Shown: one piece after another, positions 44,297-53,232 of the stretch
Position numbering within the stretch: position 1 is the first letter of the stretch
How the letters are laid out: every line of letters starts with the position of its first letter
From: JABCPE02 sp963516475
GTDB lineage: Bacteria; Bacteroidota; Bacteroidia; Flavobacteriales; Weeksellaceae
Assembly: GCA_963516475.1 (NCBI GenBank)
Contig: CAUQBR010000004.1
Location: 1 to 64,000, forward strand
Length of the DNA: 64,000 nucleotides
Reading direction: 5' to 3'
Notes under the pieces: generated by a model
Told to the model about the DNA's origin: nothing
The model's database searches: none
The model's input: only the letters and a program-made list of their open reading frames with translations
Program-made: the position numbers and the translations under genes

Positions 44297-45409
44297 TCAG
44301 AGTTCTATCGTGTTTTCTTCAAATTTCAAATTCTGCTCTGGAAAGTCCAGTTTTGTGAGTTTTTTTATCCGCTGAAAAGCCCTGTTTTCTGCATCCAGCT
44401 CAAGCCCTTTTTCTTTGGTCTGTTTCACAGAAACCACCTTTGCAGAGAGAAAATCACCGTTGGATTTCAGTTTTATGTCCAGCAAAGGTGCGATGCCTTT
44501 GTCTCCCGTAAGGCTGAACCTCCCATAAGTATTGAAATTCCCAAGACTATACGCTATGAATTTATTTTTATAAACCTCCACTGCGCGGGTCACATGCGGG
44601 CCGTGTCCCAGCACGATATCCGCTCCTGCATCCACCACAGAACGCGCAAAATGATACACATCTCCTCTATTTTCTCCGTAAAAAATTTCTGCCTTTTTAG
44701 GAACTCTGGTATATTCTGTACCTTCGGCACCGCCATGAAAAGAAACGATGGTAATGTCCGTTTGGGATTTTAGTTCCTGCACTATCTCTTTGGCTTTTTT
44801 GACATCCAGCAGGGAAAGCATATTTTTATTCGGCGCAAAGGCACAGAAGCCGTATTTTATATTATCTTTCTCAAAAATCACGACTGGATATTCCTTTGTC
44901 CCTGCATGATAAATTCCTGCATTGTCAAGAACTTTGGCTGTTGTTTTTCTTCCCAACAGTCCGAAATCTCCTGCATGATTGTTCGCGGTGCTCATCAGAT
45001 TAAACCCTGCTTCTCTAATGATTTTCCCGTACCGCTCTGGCATTCTGAAAACATAGCAGTGCTGTGGCTCTTTGTCCTCACATTTTTGGGATTCTCCTTC
45101 ATCTAAAAAAACACCCTCCAAATTCCCAAAAACAATATCTCCTTTCAGATGATTTTTCACCTCTGAAAAACTTCCTGTCGCATCATCTTTCGGAAGATAT
45201 TTTTTAGAGGGATAGGCGCTTCCTATCATAATATCGCCCACCGCCACTATGTTTATAACATCTTTTTTAATTTTTTCCTCTGGCTGTGAGCGTTCTATTT
45301 TTTTGAGCGAATCATCACTCTCTTTGGAAGAAATTCTTTCCAAATTCTCCTTTTTTTCACAAGAAAACAGCCCTAAAAGAACTGTCCAAAAGATAATTTT
45401 TCTTTTCAC
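44297..45409 (-). CDS. CapA-family lipoprotein (poly-gamma-glutamate capsule protein-like)
   Basis: 370 residues from the GTG at 45409 (TTG at 45415 possible); the longer ATG start would put 30 unrelated residues before the signal peptide and reach into the nusB promoter region. Lipobox GLFSC. Calcineurin-like motifs: GDIMIGS (about 62-68), GNLEGVF, ANNHAGDFG, SFHGGAEGTEY, GHGPHVTRAVE, SLGNF. Cell-surface phosphoesterase-type protein; CapA/PgsA is needed for poly-glutamate anchoring in Bacillus, but no capB or capC lies here, so the role is unclear. Confidence 0.8.
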   Translation of the reverse strand: MKRKIIFWTVLLGLFSCEKKENLERISSKESDDSLKKIERSQPEEKIKKDVINIVAVGDIMIGSAYPSKKYLPKDDATGSFSEVKNHLKGDIVFGNLEGVFLDEGESQKCEDKEPQHCYVFRMPERYGKIIREAGFNLMSTANNHAGDFGLLGRKTTAKVLDNAGIYHAGTKEYPVVIFEKDNIKYGFCAFAPNKNMLSLLDVKKAKEIVQELKSQTDITIVSFHGGAEGTEYTRVPKKAEIFYGENRGDVYHFARSVVDAGADIVLGHGPHVTRAVEVYKNKFIAYSLGNFNTYGRFSLTGDKGIAPLLDIKLKSNGDFLSAKVVSVKQTKEKGLELDAENRAFQRIKKLTKLDFPEQNLKFEENTIEL

Positions 45410-45467
45410 TTTCAATCTGCTTAATAACGGCGTAAAGATACAAAATTCATCAAAAAAATAATTGATG

Positions 45468-45500
45468 TTTGATATTGAATATTTTATTTTTTTATCTTTG
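45468..45500 (+). promoter_or_regulatory. Promoter of nusB
   Basis: TTTG at 45468-45471 and TATCTTTG at 45493-45500, 21 bases apart, just over 20 bases before the ATG. Confidence 0.55.
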
Positions 45501-45521
45501 CCCACTTAAAGTTCTTTGAAA

Positions 45522-46427
45522 ATGTTAGGAAGAAGACAATTACGCGAAAAAACCATCCAGACCCTTTATTCTTATCAGCAGAATCCTATGAAACAGGATG
45601 TTTTGGCAAGAAATATGTTTGCTGAAATAGATAAGATCTACTCTTTGTACATCTATCAGCTTAATTTTCTCATCGCATTGAAAAAAATAGCGGAGAAACA
45701 AATGGAGCTGAACAAAAACAAGTACATCAAAACCGAAGAAGACCTCAATCCCAATCGGAAATTCATCCGAAATCAGGCGATAGAACTTCTCGAGCAAAAT
45801 GAAGAAAGATTGTCTTTCAGCTCTAAACATCAGAATCTAATCTGGGACATCCATGATGACCTGCTCATCAAGGTTTTTAACAAAATAAAAGCGAGCAAAC
45901 TCTTCCAAGATTATATGAAAGGAGATGAATTTTCTTTCGAGGAAGACCAAAAATTCATCGGAAAAGTTTTCCTAAGGTATGTCGCAGAAAACGAAGACTT
46001 CCAGAACCATTTGGAAGACTTAGAACTTCACTGGGCGGATGATTTCCACATCGCCAACTCCATGACGCAGAAAACTCTCGGTTTCCTCAGCAAGGATAAG
46101 CCTTCGCATACTTTGATAAAGATGATAAAAGATGAAGACGATAGAAATTTCGCTCTGAAACTGCTCAACGAAACCCTGAACCACTGGGAAGAAACCGAAA
46201 AAAAGATAGAAGAAAGACTGGAGAACTGGGATTTAGACCGTATCTCGCTAATGGACAAAATCATTTTGGCTACCGCTATTTCAGAATTGGACTATTTCCC
46301 TCTGACGCCTGCCAGAATCATCATCAATGAATATATAGAAATCGCAAAGGCTTTCGCTACTGATAAATCTCAAATCTTTGTAAATGGAATCCTTGACCGA
46401 TACATCAAAAGCAACAATAGAAATTAA
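45522..46427 (+). CDS. nusB: Transcription antitermination protein NusB (long form)
   Basis: 301 residues from the ATG at 45522; a TTG at 45516 would add two. About twice as long as the E. coli protein: the NusB fold is split by a ~120-residue insert typical of Bacteroidota. Motifs MLGRRQLREKTIQTLYSY at the start and LDRISLMDKIILATAISELD with FVNGILDRYIK at the end. Binds boxA RNA with S10 in rRNA antitermination. Confidence 0.92.
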   Translation: MLGRRQLREKTIQTLYSYQQNPMKQDVLARNMFAEIDKIYSLYIYQLNFLIALKKIAEKQMELNKNKYIKTEEDLNPNRKFIRNQAIELLEQNEERLSFSSKHQNLIWDIHDDLLIKVFNKIKASKLFQDYMKGDEFSFEEDQKFIGKVFLRYVAENEDFQNHLEDLELHWADDFHIANSMTQKTLGFLSKDKPSHTLIKMIKDEDDRNFALKLLNETLNHWEETEKKIEERLENWDLDRISLMDKIILATAISELDYFPLTPARIIINEYIEIAKAFATDKSQIFVNGILDRYIKSNNRN

Positions 46428-46456
46428 ATTTTAACCTTAAAATAACCAAAAAAGAA

Positions 46457-46891
46457 ATGAAAAATACTTTGAAACTTTCAGGAATAGGGCTAATGATGCT
46501 CCTTGCAGTAGTATCTTGCCAAAAAAACGAAAAAGCAGACCCAATGCCAGAGCCTGTGGAGGAAAATAAACCTGCAGAACCAATGACGAAGGCAAGTTTT
46601 GCTAAAGAAGAGCACGATTTCGGAACTATGAAAAAAGGCGAAGTGGTACAGCATGTCTACGAGGTAACCAATACGGGCGACAAGCCTCTATACATCAACT
46701 CCGTGCAGCCTGCATGCGGATGCACAGCGCCGGACTACACCAAAGATGCCATCGCACCAGGAGAAAAGGGACAAGTAACGCTGAGTTTTGACTCCAAAAA
46801 CTTCTCCGGAGCTGTAACGAAAACCGCACAAGTATTCATGAACGCTGAAAACTCTCCTATTACACTGAGTTTTAAGGCGAATGTACAATAA
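46457..46891 (+). CDS. DUF1573 lipoprotein
   Basis: 144 residues. Lipobox VVSC (Cys about 21), acidic linker rich in Pro and Glu, then a DUF1573 (HYDIN-like beta sandwich) domain: HDFGTMKKGEVVQHVYEVTN (given as KKGEVVQHVYEVTNTGDKP), VQPACGCTAPDYTK. The Cys-Gly-Cys pair is the family hallmark. Found between nusB and yajC throughout Flavobacteriia; role unknown. Confidence 0.85.
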   Translation: MKNTLKLSGIGLMMLLAVVSCQKNEKADPMPEPVEENKPAEPMTKASFAKEEHDFGTMKKGEVVQHVYEVTNTGDKPLYINSVQPACGCTAPDYTKDAIAPGEKGQVTLSFDSKNFSGAVTKTAQVFMNAENSPITLSFKANVQ

Positions 46892-46916
46892 ACACTTAGA
46901 AAAACTTTAATATAAA

Positions 46917-47207
46917 ATGGAAAACTTACAACAGTTCATAATGCCGCTGCTGATTTTGGTCGCATTCTATTTCCTAATGATAAGACCACCGCTCACGAAA
47001 CAGAAAAAAGAAAAACAATTTCAGGAGAATCTGAAACCAGGGAGAAGAGTCGTGACGACTTCTGGTATCCACGGGCGTATCTTCTCCATCGCAGAAGATG
47101 GCGTAGTCATCGAAACGCTTTCTGGTAAGCTGAAAATGGAATTGGCAGCAATATCCAGAGACCTTACCCTCAGCCGTTTTCCTGAGGACAGTGAAGAAAA
47201 GAAATAA
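46917..47207 (+). CDS. yajC: Preprotein translocase subunit YajC
   Basis: 96 residues. One transmembrane helix (about 6-22, IMPLLILVAFYFLMIRP) then a cytosolic domain with KQKKEKQFQENLKPGRRVVT and GVVIETLSGKLKMELAAISR. Auxiliary subunit associated with SecDF. 26 bases after the DUF1573 gene. Confidence 0.92.
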   Translation: MENLQQFIMPLLILVAFYFLMIRPPLTKQKKEKQFQENLKPGRRVVTTSGIHGRIFSIAEDGVVIETLSGKLKMELAAISRDLTLSRFPEDSEEKK

Positions 47208-47212
47208 CAAAC

Positions 47213-47241
47213 AAATCCCTATCTGTGATAGGGATTTTTTA
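47213..47241 (+). terminator. Intrinsic terminator after yajC
   Basis: Arms AAATCCCTATC and GATAGGGATTT followed by a T-run. Confidence 0.85.
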
Positions 47242-47330
47242 TGAACTTTGGTAGGTTTTATTTTTCTTTAAACTTGTTTTTCTCTTCAAAAACGCTCTAA
47301 TGCAATTCCCTATGTATGATTATATAAAAA

Positions 47331-47900
47331 CTAAGATTTTAAAACTTCTTTTATTTCATTGAAATCAGACAGCAATTTATTGATATCCATATTAGAAATC
47401 GAACTAGATTTTACATCAGTAGGATATTTATTTTCTATAAACTTAATAATTTCTACTATTTCATCATATAGTTTATTCTTAATCATAATATGATCTATAC
47501 TATTATAATACTTCTCATCTAATATACCATATTCATTTCTAAACGAAATTTCGCTTTCAAAAGTATAACGATGAGAAATCTGATATTTTTCATAGTTTGT
47601 TTGAAAAATATCTTTAATTTTTTGTCTGCTTTCAGGAGTTAGTTTATTAATAATTTTTTCAATATTATGACTAAGATCTTTTTTTGCGATTTTATATGCT
47701 TTTTTTGCTTCTAATTCTGTTTCATATAGAAATAATGATTTTAAAGCACACTCTAAGGAAAATATTAATTCAATAATAAGTTTCATTCTTAGTCCAAGAT
47801 TTGTTGCATTTTCTACTAATAAATCATATCGCTTTAAAAACTCTCTTGCGTCTGATAGAAAATAATCTCCTATTTTCTTATTAATTTCTTTATTGGTCAT
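47331..47900 (-). CDS. HEPN-like helical protein of unknown function
   Basis: 189 residues, almost all alpha-helical, no signal peptide. The segment LIIELIFSLECALKSLFLYE followed by KKDLSHNIEKIINKL (about 42-90) has the layout of HEPN domains (four-helix bundle with a His-Asn turn), many of which are RNases or toxin partners. The catalytic R-x4-6-H motif is not evident, so it may be a non-catalytic or unrelated fold. It follows a CoiA-like gene by 32 bases on the same strand; the two were probably acquired together, as both are much richer in A+T than the flanking housekeeping genes. Confidence 0.5.
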   Translation of the reverse strand: MTNKEINKKIGDYFLSDAREFLKRYDLLVENATNLGLRMKLIIELIFSLECALKSLFLYETELEAKKAYKIAKKDLSHNIEKIINKLTPESRQKIKDIFQTNYEKYQISHRYTFESEISFRNEYGILDEKYYNSIDHIMIKNKLYDEIVEIIKFIENKYPTDVKSSSISNMDINKLLSDFNEIKEVLKS

Positions 47901-47932
47901 TTTATTTTTATAATTTAATGATAGATATATAG

Positions 47933-48688
47933 TTATGATACAATTCCAATTTGTTTTTTAGTTACTATTGTAGTATGGCAAGTGATAACATTATCATTTT
48001 GTATTTTTTTCCAGTTACCAGCTACTATTATTGTTTTACTTTTGTTATTCCAAATAGTGTGTTTGATACTATTAAATGATTCATTATCATTAAAATGTAA
48101 CACTAATTTATAATTTTTTACATGTAAATATATCTCTTGTTTTTCTTTACAATAAAAATATTCACCCCTTACTTTGCATTCAACTATTTTATTTCCAAAT
48201 ATACCATTTATATAAAAGAACATACTTCTATTATCTACTAACATTTTATAGATTTCAATATTAACATATTTATCCCTAACATTTGTATTTTTGCACATTG
48301 CATATATTTGCTTAATAGTAGATATAGGTTTTGAATTATCTGGGTTATTGTTTATTTCATTATTTCCAACATTTCTATTATTGTTTCTTTGATTGTTTAT
48401 ATGAAGCATATTTTCAATAGCATTATCAAAATCAAATTTCTCTTGATTATATTTATAATAATCAGTTTTAGAGATAATACTAGAGCCATAAGGACAATTT
48501 TCTATATGTTTATGTTCCCTATCTGCTCTAAAATGAGGTCTCATTAGTCCGTCTATGCTGCATATTTTTAAACGAGCATTGCATTCTTTATTGGGACAAT
48601 AATATTCAGCATCTACATTTTTTTCTTTTGCTATTTCAGCATAAATTATAGTACTTCTGTTTTCGTCTTTACAAGCAATATTACTCAT
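47933..48688 (-). CDS. CoiA-like zinc-finger protein of unknown function
   Basis: 251 residues. N-terminal metal-binding region: YYCPNKECNARLKI and MRPHFRADREHKHIENCPYG (about 29-72), i.e. two Cys, then His and a final Cys, the arrangement of the zinc-finger head in CoiA/competence-like proteins. An Asn-rich linker (about 95-125) is followed by a beta-rich C-terminal domain ending KSKTIIVAGNWKKIQNDN and HTTIVTKKQIGIV, OB-fold-like by its strand pattern. No nuclease motif seen. Might bind nucleic acid. Not previously named as far as I can tell. Confidence 0.5.
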   Translation of the reverse strand: MSNIACKDENRSTIIYAEIAKEKNVDAEYYCPNKECNARLKICSIDGLMRPHFRADREHKHIENCPYGSSIISKTDYYKYNQEKFDFDNAIENMLHINNQRNNNRNVGNNEINNNPDNSKPISTIKQIYAMCKNTNVRDKYVNIEIYKMLVDNRSMFFYINGIFGNKIVECKVRGEYFYCKEKQEIYLHVKNYKLVLHFNDNESFNSIKHTIWNNKSKTIIVAGNWKKIQNDNVITCHTTIVTKKQIGIVS

Positions 48689-48828
48689 AATTATATCTGT
48701 TCTTTCATATGCAATATAATCTTTTCTTTAGAAAATTACCATTATTTTTGTGTTTTTTTATTGTTTTTGCAGTAGAATATTATTGTAGTGTAGTATAATA
48801 AAAAGTATAAAGTAACCTAATAAGTTAT

Positions 48829-49180
48829 ATGAACATTCTCCTACAAGAAAAATTTGAAGACTTGCTCTATCGGTATACACAAAGAAGGAATATCCCCCTC
48901 GGATAGTGCCATTAATACTGATTTGCATATCCAAAGGGACGATGCTGTTGATTTCCTCAGTGAGTTTGCTGCGATTTTTGAGGTAGATATGAGCCATTTC
49001 CCTTTTGAGGAATATTTTTATAACGAAGGGGAACTTTCTTCTCTTTGACTACAGAGAATTTTCAAACGCTCTTCTAAAAAGCCATTGCTTATTTCTCATT
49101 TACTTCAAGCCATTCAGTCTAAAAAACTAACACAAATTATGGAAATTTTTATACAAAATCTCTTTTTAAAAAATTATTAA
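48829..49180 (+). pseudogene. DUF1493-like protein, at least two frameshifts
   Basis: Joined across frames the plus strand reads MNILLQEKFEDLLYRYT, then EGISPSDSAINTDLHIQRDD and AVDFLSEFAAIFEVDMSHF, then LQRIFKRSSKKPLLISHLLQ to the TAA at 49180, about 115 residues. The middle (RDDAVDFL...VDMSHFPFEEYF) and the KKPLLI end match DUF1493, a small acyl-carrier-like or immunity-associated family in Gram-negative bacteria. The breaks lie near 48885 and 49050. A decayed accessory gene. Confidence 0.55.
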
Positions 49181-49192
49181 ATTATAATTAAA

Positions 49193-49228
49193 CATAATTC
49201 CCCTCACCGAAGCAAAGGGAACTAAGCG
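49193..49228 (-). terminator. UUCG-loop terminator after the nitroreductase gene
   Basis: On the minus strand GTTCCCTTTGC-TTCG-GTGAGGGGAAT, a stable hairpin with a TTCG tetraloop. A near twin is found at 52550-52582. Confidence 0.6.
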
Positions 49229-49266
49229 AACAAACAGTTTTTCTATTTTAGATTTTTATTAAATAA

Positions 49267-50301
49267 TTATTTATTCTTTATAACCTCTTGTATGGGTTTT
49301 CGCTTGGAATAAGGCAGTGGCTTGGCGTATCCTATACGAAGCAGAATCTGCGGAAATTGATGATTGACAGCTATCTTTTCGCGGAGCTGATTCCTAACCT
49401 CAGGAACTTCGCAAGGCTGGTTGATATAGGCATGCGCAATATTTTCCTTCGTAAGCGAGAGCAGAAAACGCTGGAGCGTACGCCCTGCATCTATCCATGA
49501 GTGTATATCATCCGTCGCGCTGGTGATAAGCACGATATTGGAAGAAGAATTGATTTTCTTTAGGTCGGTTTTATTTTGCTTTTTGCCTTTAAGGCTCATT
49601 TTCACAATCGGTTCTGTAATCCATCGCGGAAGATTGGGCGCTCCCAGAGCAGCGTAGCTAATCCCGTCATTAGTGCTTTCAGAATGTTTCTTGTTAAAGC
49701 GTATCCACGAGAGCAATTCGGACTTGAATGCTGGGTCGTTCATTTGTATAGTATTTCCCTGCATCACGGCATCTGTCAGCTTACCGAATGCTTCTGTATT
49801 TTTATCAAAAATCTGGATACTGACTTTATCAGAATTAAAATCTCTCAACAAGTTTTTCAGCACAGCATCAGGAATTGGCTTCCCATCATAAACAGAGCGA
49901 TTAGTCTGGCGTTTAGTGATATATTCCGAAAGTAAATCAGTTCTAACAGCCTCTGATTTCTGTAATCCTACTTTGATAACGCCCTCTGGACTGATATTCA
50001 CTTGAGTAGCATAGCCAAGGCTGCTTGCTTTTATACATAAATTCTCGAGCGCACAGCCCAAACTCATGAAAAACTCACGATGGCTAGGGTCTACAGCAGG
50101 AAGTTCCCTACTGAAATTGGGTAAAATCGTAATCTTATTTGTTCCTATTTCAAAGAGCCACGGCTGGGAGTTATGCCCAGAGGGCGCTTGTGTGGCTGCG
50201 GTAACTAACTGGATGAAATCATCATTTTGGGCATTTACTTTTAGCCCTGAAAACATTAATAAACTCATGACTAATATTTTTAATTTCATTTTCATATCCA
50301 T
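49267..50301 (-). CDS. Acg-family nitroreductase-like FMN protein
   Basis: 344 residues. Possible N-terminal signal (MKLKILVMSLLMFSGLKVNA) with cleavage before QNDD, unusual for a flavoenzyme but common in Bacteroidota members. Nitroreductase-fold motifs APSGHNSQPW (about 37-46), KRQTNRSVYDGKPIPD and QRFLLSLTKENIAHAYINQP. Likely binds FMN or reduces nitro compounds/quinones. Three in-frame Met codons make the start uncertain by 2-4 residues. Confidence 0.8.
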   Translation of the reverse strand: MDMKMKLKILVMSLLMFSGLKVNAQNDDFIQLVTAATQAPSGHNSQPWLFEIGTNKITILPNFSRELPAVDPSHREFFMSLGCALENLCIKASSLGYATQVNISPEGVIKVGLQKSEAVRTDLLSEYITKRQTNRSVYDGKPIPDAVLKNLLRDFNSDKVSIQIFDKNTEAFGKLTDAVMQGNTIQMNDPAFKSELLSWIRFNKKHSESTNDGISYAALGAPNLPRWITEPIVKMSLKGKKQNKTDLKKINSSSNIVLITSATDDIHSWIDAGRTLQRFLLSLTKENIAHAYINQPCEVPEVRNQLREKIAVNHQFPQILLRIGYAKPLPYSKRKPIQEVIKNK

Positions 50302-50354
50302 TACTTTATATACACAAAGTAACGATAGAAATATGAATTAAAAATGAACCTGAG

Positions 50355-50882
50355 TTAAAAAATACGCTTACGGATACGGCTCAGCGCCTGCGGAGTTACA
50401 CCGATGTAAGAGGCTATATATTTCAACGGAACATTCTGAATGAGTTTTGGGTCTTTTTCCAGCAGTTGTCTGTATATTTCCTCTGGTGATTGCGTCAGAA
50501 ATTGTGCCTCACGATGCATTTTTTCCAAGAGAAGATTTTCTAGTATTTGAGTTTTTATCTGCAGAAATTCAGGATTTTCAATAAGTTTTTCCAGCGAATC
50601 CCTTCCTATTCTATACGCCTTTACTTTTTTTATCGCCTGCATAGAGAGCAGAGACGGCTCCTGTTTAACAAACGAAGCATAAGACATACAAAAATCGCCT
50701 GTAGAGCATATGTCTACAGTGGTCTCTTTCTGCGTGGTGGGATTATAATAAAAAAAGCGAATAATTCCCTCATCTATGTAGTAGAGCCATTTTTCGATGT
50801 TTCCTGCCTCGGTAAGAAATTCATCTTTCTTAAAATGCACTTCAGTAAAATAGGTTTCAAGTATTTCAGAGGAAATTTCCAT
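50355..50882 (-). CDS. Crp/Fnr-family transcriptional regulator
   Basis: 175 residues, short for the family. A cyclic-nucleotide-binding-like beta domain (about 10-115: VHFKKDEFLTEAGNIEKWLYYIDEGI) and a short C-terminal winged-helix with VPLKYIASYIGVTPQALSRIRKRIF. The ligand residues for cAMP are not conserved. Located 53 bases before the nitroreductase gene on the same strand, so it probably controls that gene or the pair. Confidence 0.85.
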   Translation of the reverse strand: MEISSEILETYFTEVHFKKDEFLTEAGNIEKWLYYIDEGIIRFFYYNPTTQKETTVDICSTGDFCMSYASFVKQEPSLLSMQAIKKVKAYRIGRDSLEKLIENPEFLQIKTQILENLLLEKMHREAQFLTQSPEEIYRQLLEKDPKLIQNVPLKYIASYIGVTPQALSRIRKRIF

Positions 50883-51105
50883 GATTTTTTGCTGTCAATT
50901 TTTTATTTGAATTAAATTCTTTCTTCGCTGATATTCCGTTAAAAAACTTTAAAAACTAAAGTTTTTCGGACATCAAATAATTTAAAAATGTTATAATCCA
51001 TCGTAGATTATAACATGTGATTCCAAATGTAATAAAATTTCAACAATTTTGCTTAAAAACAATTTACTTCCTCTTGTTGTCTTAATAATAGAACCTATTC
51101 TTATT

Positions 51106-51588
51106 CTATGGTGTCATTTGTAATAAATTATTAATTTCTTCAGCATGAGTTCGTGAATAATACATCACAAAAGCAATATAAGGAACAAAGAATAGAATAC
51201 TCCACAATAAACCCCATGCAGTTGCTTTATGATTTCCTACCCGATGGAGTATATACCCTGCCCAAAGCAAATTGAGCGTCATCATAATATGCGAAAGCTG
51301 TGCAAAAACATTGGCTCCGCTCCATGTAAAAGTAAAAAGCCCCATCGTTCCAAAATAATACATAGGAAGAAATGCAAAAGGAAGGTAAGAAATTTTCCTT
51401 TTTGCTAAAAAAATCATAAAACAAAGCAGATAAACCAAACTGCTTGGAGAGCATGCGTTATAAACAAACCACTGCACAAAATCTACTTTCAGCATAAAGA
51501 AGAAATAATAACTTCCCGAAAGAGTGAGTAGCAATAAAATGAACGCCAAAACTATCCCCACTGTTTTTTCTGTTCTTGTAATTTCCAT
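51106..51588 (-). CDS. Integral membrane protein of unknown function
   Basis: 160 residues with five hydrophobic helices (about 10-32, 38-60, 68-90, 92-113, 122-145). No family recognised. It starts 8 bases after the AraC-type regulator's stop and is probably its target or partner. Confidence 0.65.
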   Translation of the reverse strand: MEITRTEKTVGIVLAFILLLLTLSGSYYFFFMLKVDFVQWFVYNACSPSSLVYLLCFMIFLAKRKISYLPFAFLPMYYFGTMGLFTFTWSGANVFAQLSHIMMTLNLLWAGYILHRVGNHKATAWGLLWSILFFVPYIAFVMYYSRTHAEEINNLLQMTP

Positions 51589-51596
51589 AAGATTGG

Positions 51597-52448
51597 TTAT
51601 TTTAGAGGAATATAGACTTCGGTTTTTAGTTTTTCTTCAGGAGTTCGGCGGCGGTCATTTAGATATTTCTCAAATATCGGTTCATCACGGAGTTCATACT
51701 CACTACTGACCACCCAGCGCATCGCTTCATCACATACAGCGCCAAGATTACTATAACTTCCTTGATAAAAGAAAACTGCATACTTGCCTCCTGCAAGTTG
51801 TTTACAGCTAACTTCTCCTGAGGACTGAGCAGGTTTGTGAATGACAAGACAAACATCAGAGCGTTGTAGGTCGGCTTTGGTTATTTTTGGGTCATCATGA
51901 GAAATGCATATAGATTCTATCCCTTTCGTGAAGAGTTTTTGTTCTTTTATAACCGCCCACAGCTGTTGATAAGCCCATTCATAGTTGAGACTACCATACG
52001 CTCCTTTAAGAGAGACATAAATAAGATTTTTTGGTTCAAGTTCTACTATTTTTGGAGCTTTTAGGGCTAAATCTGGATTGATGATTTCTTTTTTCATAAT
52101 GTAAATATCTTTATTGGTTCTGTATTCAGTAGGCGTGATGCCGTATTGATTTTTAAAGGCTTTAGAAAGAGAGGCAGGAGATTCGTATCCTACATTAAAG
52201 GCTATTTCCTCCACCAAAAGAGAAGAGTAGCGCAGGAGCTGTGCCGCCGTTTCTATACGCAAACGAGCAATGAAAGCGATGGGCGACTCATCTTTAATCG
52301 CTTTGAAAATCCTACAAAAATGAAAATCAGACAAATGGGCTATTTCTGCTAATTTCCGTACATCTATCGCTTCGTCCAGATGGTTATTGATGTATTCCGC
52401 CACTCTATTGATGCGCTGGACATAATCATTTCGGGTATTCTGTTTCAT
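51597..52448 (-). CDS. AraC-family regulator with GyrI-like effector domain
   Basis: 283 residues. N-terminal double helix-turn-helix (about 8-110: RINRVAEYINNHLDEAIDV, VEEIAFNVGYESPASLSKAF, YGITPTEYR) and C-terminal GyrI-like small-molecule domain (about 125-283, ending EKLKTEVYIPLK). This order is that of SoxS/Rob-type multidrug regulators. Heads a two-gene unit with the membrane protein. Confidence 0.9.
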   Translation of the reverse strand: MKQNTRNDYVQRINRVAEYINNHLDEAIDVRKLAEIAHLSDFHFCRIFKAIKDESPIAFIARLRIETAAQLLRYSSLLVEEIAFNVGYESPASLSKAFKNQYGITPTEYRTNKDIYIMKKEIINPDLALKAPKIVELEPKNLIYVSLKGAYGSLNYEWAYQQLWAVIKEQKLFTKGIESICISHDDPKITKADLQRSDVCLVIHKPAQSSGEVSCKQLAGGKYAVFFYQGSYSNLGAVCDEAMRWVVSSEYELRDEPIFEKYLNDRRRTPEEKLKTEVYIPLK

Positions 52449-52549
52449 ATCTTTCGTTCATTGAATTTCTGGGACAAAGATACAGCCGTTTTCATCAGAA
52501 AACTTTTCCTATCTTGCTAAAAATAAAACCGTAAAACTTTAAAAACTAA

Positions 52550-52582
52550 AATTCCCCTTACCGAAGTAAAGGGAATAAAGTT
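52550..52582 (-). terminator. UUCG-loop terminator after the GyrI-like gene
   Basis: On the minus strand ATTCCCTTTAC-TTCG-GTAAGGGGAAT then T's. Nearly the same hairpin as at 49193-49228. Confidence 0.7.
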
Positions 52583-52647
52583 ATACACTAATATTTCTTT
52601 ATTAAATTATTTCAAATTCTTCTTAAAAATTTAGATTTATTGTTTTT

Positions 52648-53097
52648 TTATATATTGGAATCTTTTACACCTATAAAAATCTCCACCTCCGAGAGGTCGC
52701 CTTGCTGAGATTTTTCTGTATACAATTCATAATCATATTGATAAAGCCTATTTAGCTCCTTATCTTGTTCCCATATTTTTTGCCATGCTTCTGCTACAGC
52801 CTGAGGCATCGCTCCTTTAGCAAGGAATTTCTTAGAATTCTGTTTAGGAAACTCTCTTCCGACCAACCCACTTGGGATTTCATCAAGCGAAGAAACTTCC
52901 AGTCCCAAAAGCGTAGTGTATTCACCTGTATAATCACTTTCGTAGTCTGTATAGATAGCATAAACATTGCTGTTCACTGCATTTGGGATTTTACTGATGA
53001 TATTTTCAGAAAAAAATCTATTCCAAAGACCTCCGATGTCCTGCACTGCTTGTCCATTTTGATTTGTCGTGCGTGTTTCTATACCAATTATTTTCAT
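52648..53097 (-). CDS. Stand-alone GyrI-like effector-binding protein
   Basis: 149 residues from the ATG at 53097; a TTG upstream adds seven. Matches the integron-associated/Cass2 type GyrI-like fold: DIGGLWNRFFSENI, NVYAIYTDYESDYTGEYTTL, AVAEAWQKIWEQDKELNR and a C-terminal VEIFIGV strand. It has no DNA-binding part. May bind cationic drugs or other ligands. Unlinked transcriptionally to the AraC gene but near it. Confidence 0.8.
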   Translation of the reverse strand: MKIIGIETRTTNQNGQAVQDIGGLWNRFFSENIISKIPNAVNSNVYAIYTDYESDYTGEYTTLLGLEVSSLDEIPSGLVGREFPKQNSKKFLAKGAMPQAVAEAWQKIWEQDKELNRLYQYDYELYTEKSQQGDLSEVEIFIGVKDSNI

Positions 53098-53232
53098 ATC
53101 TATAATTTTACATTGCAAAACTAAATAATTTTTTTTAGTAAAAAAATATTATAATCATTATCTAAGTATTCATCCAAATTATTCTTATATAAATATTAAA
53201 AGTTTTTCTATCCAATAAAACCTTTTCTTATT

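Noticed and set aside
48758..48997. 79-codon minus-strand frame in the 48.8 kb gap
   Set aside because: Overlaps the better supported DUF1493-like reading on the plus strand and has no recognisable pattern.
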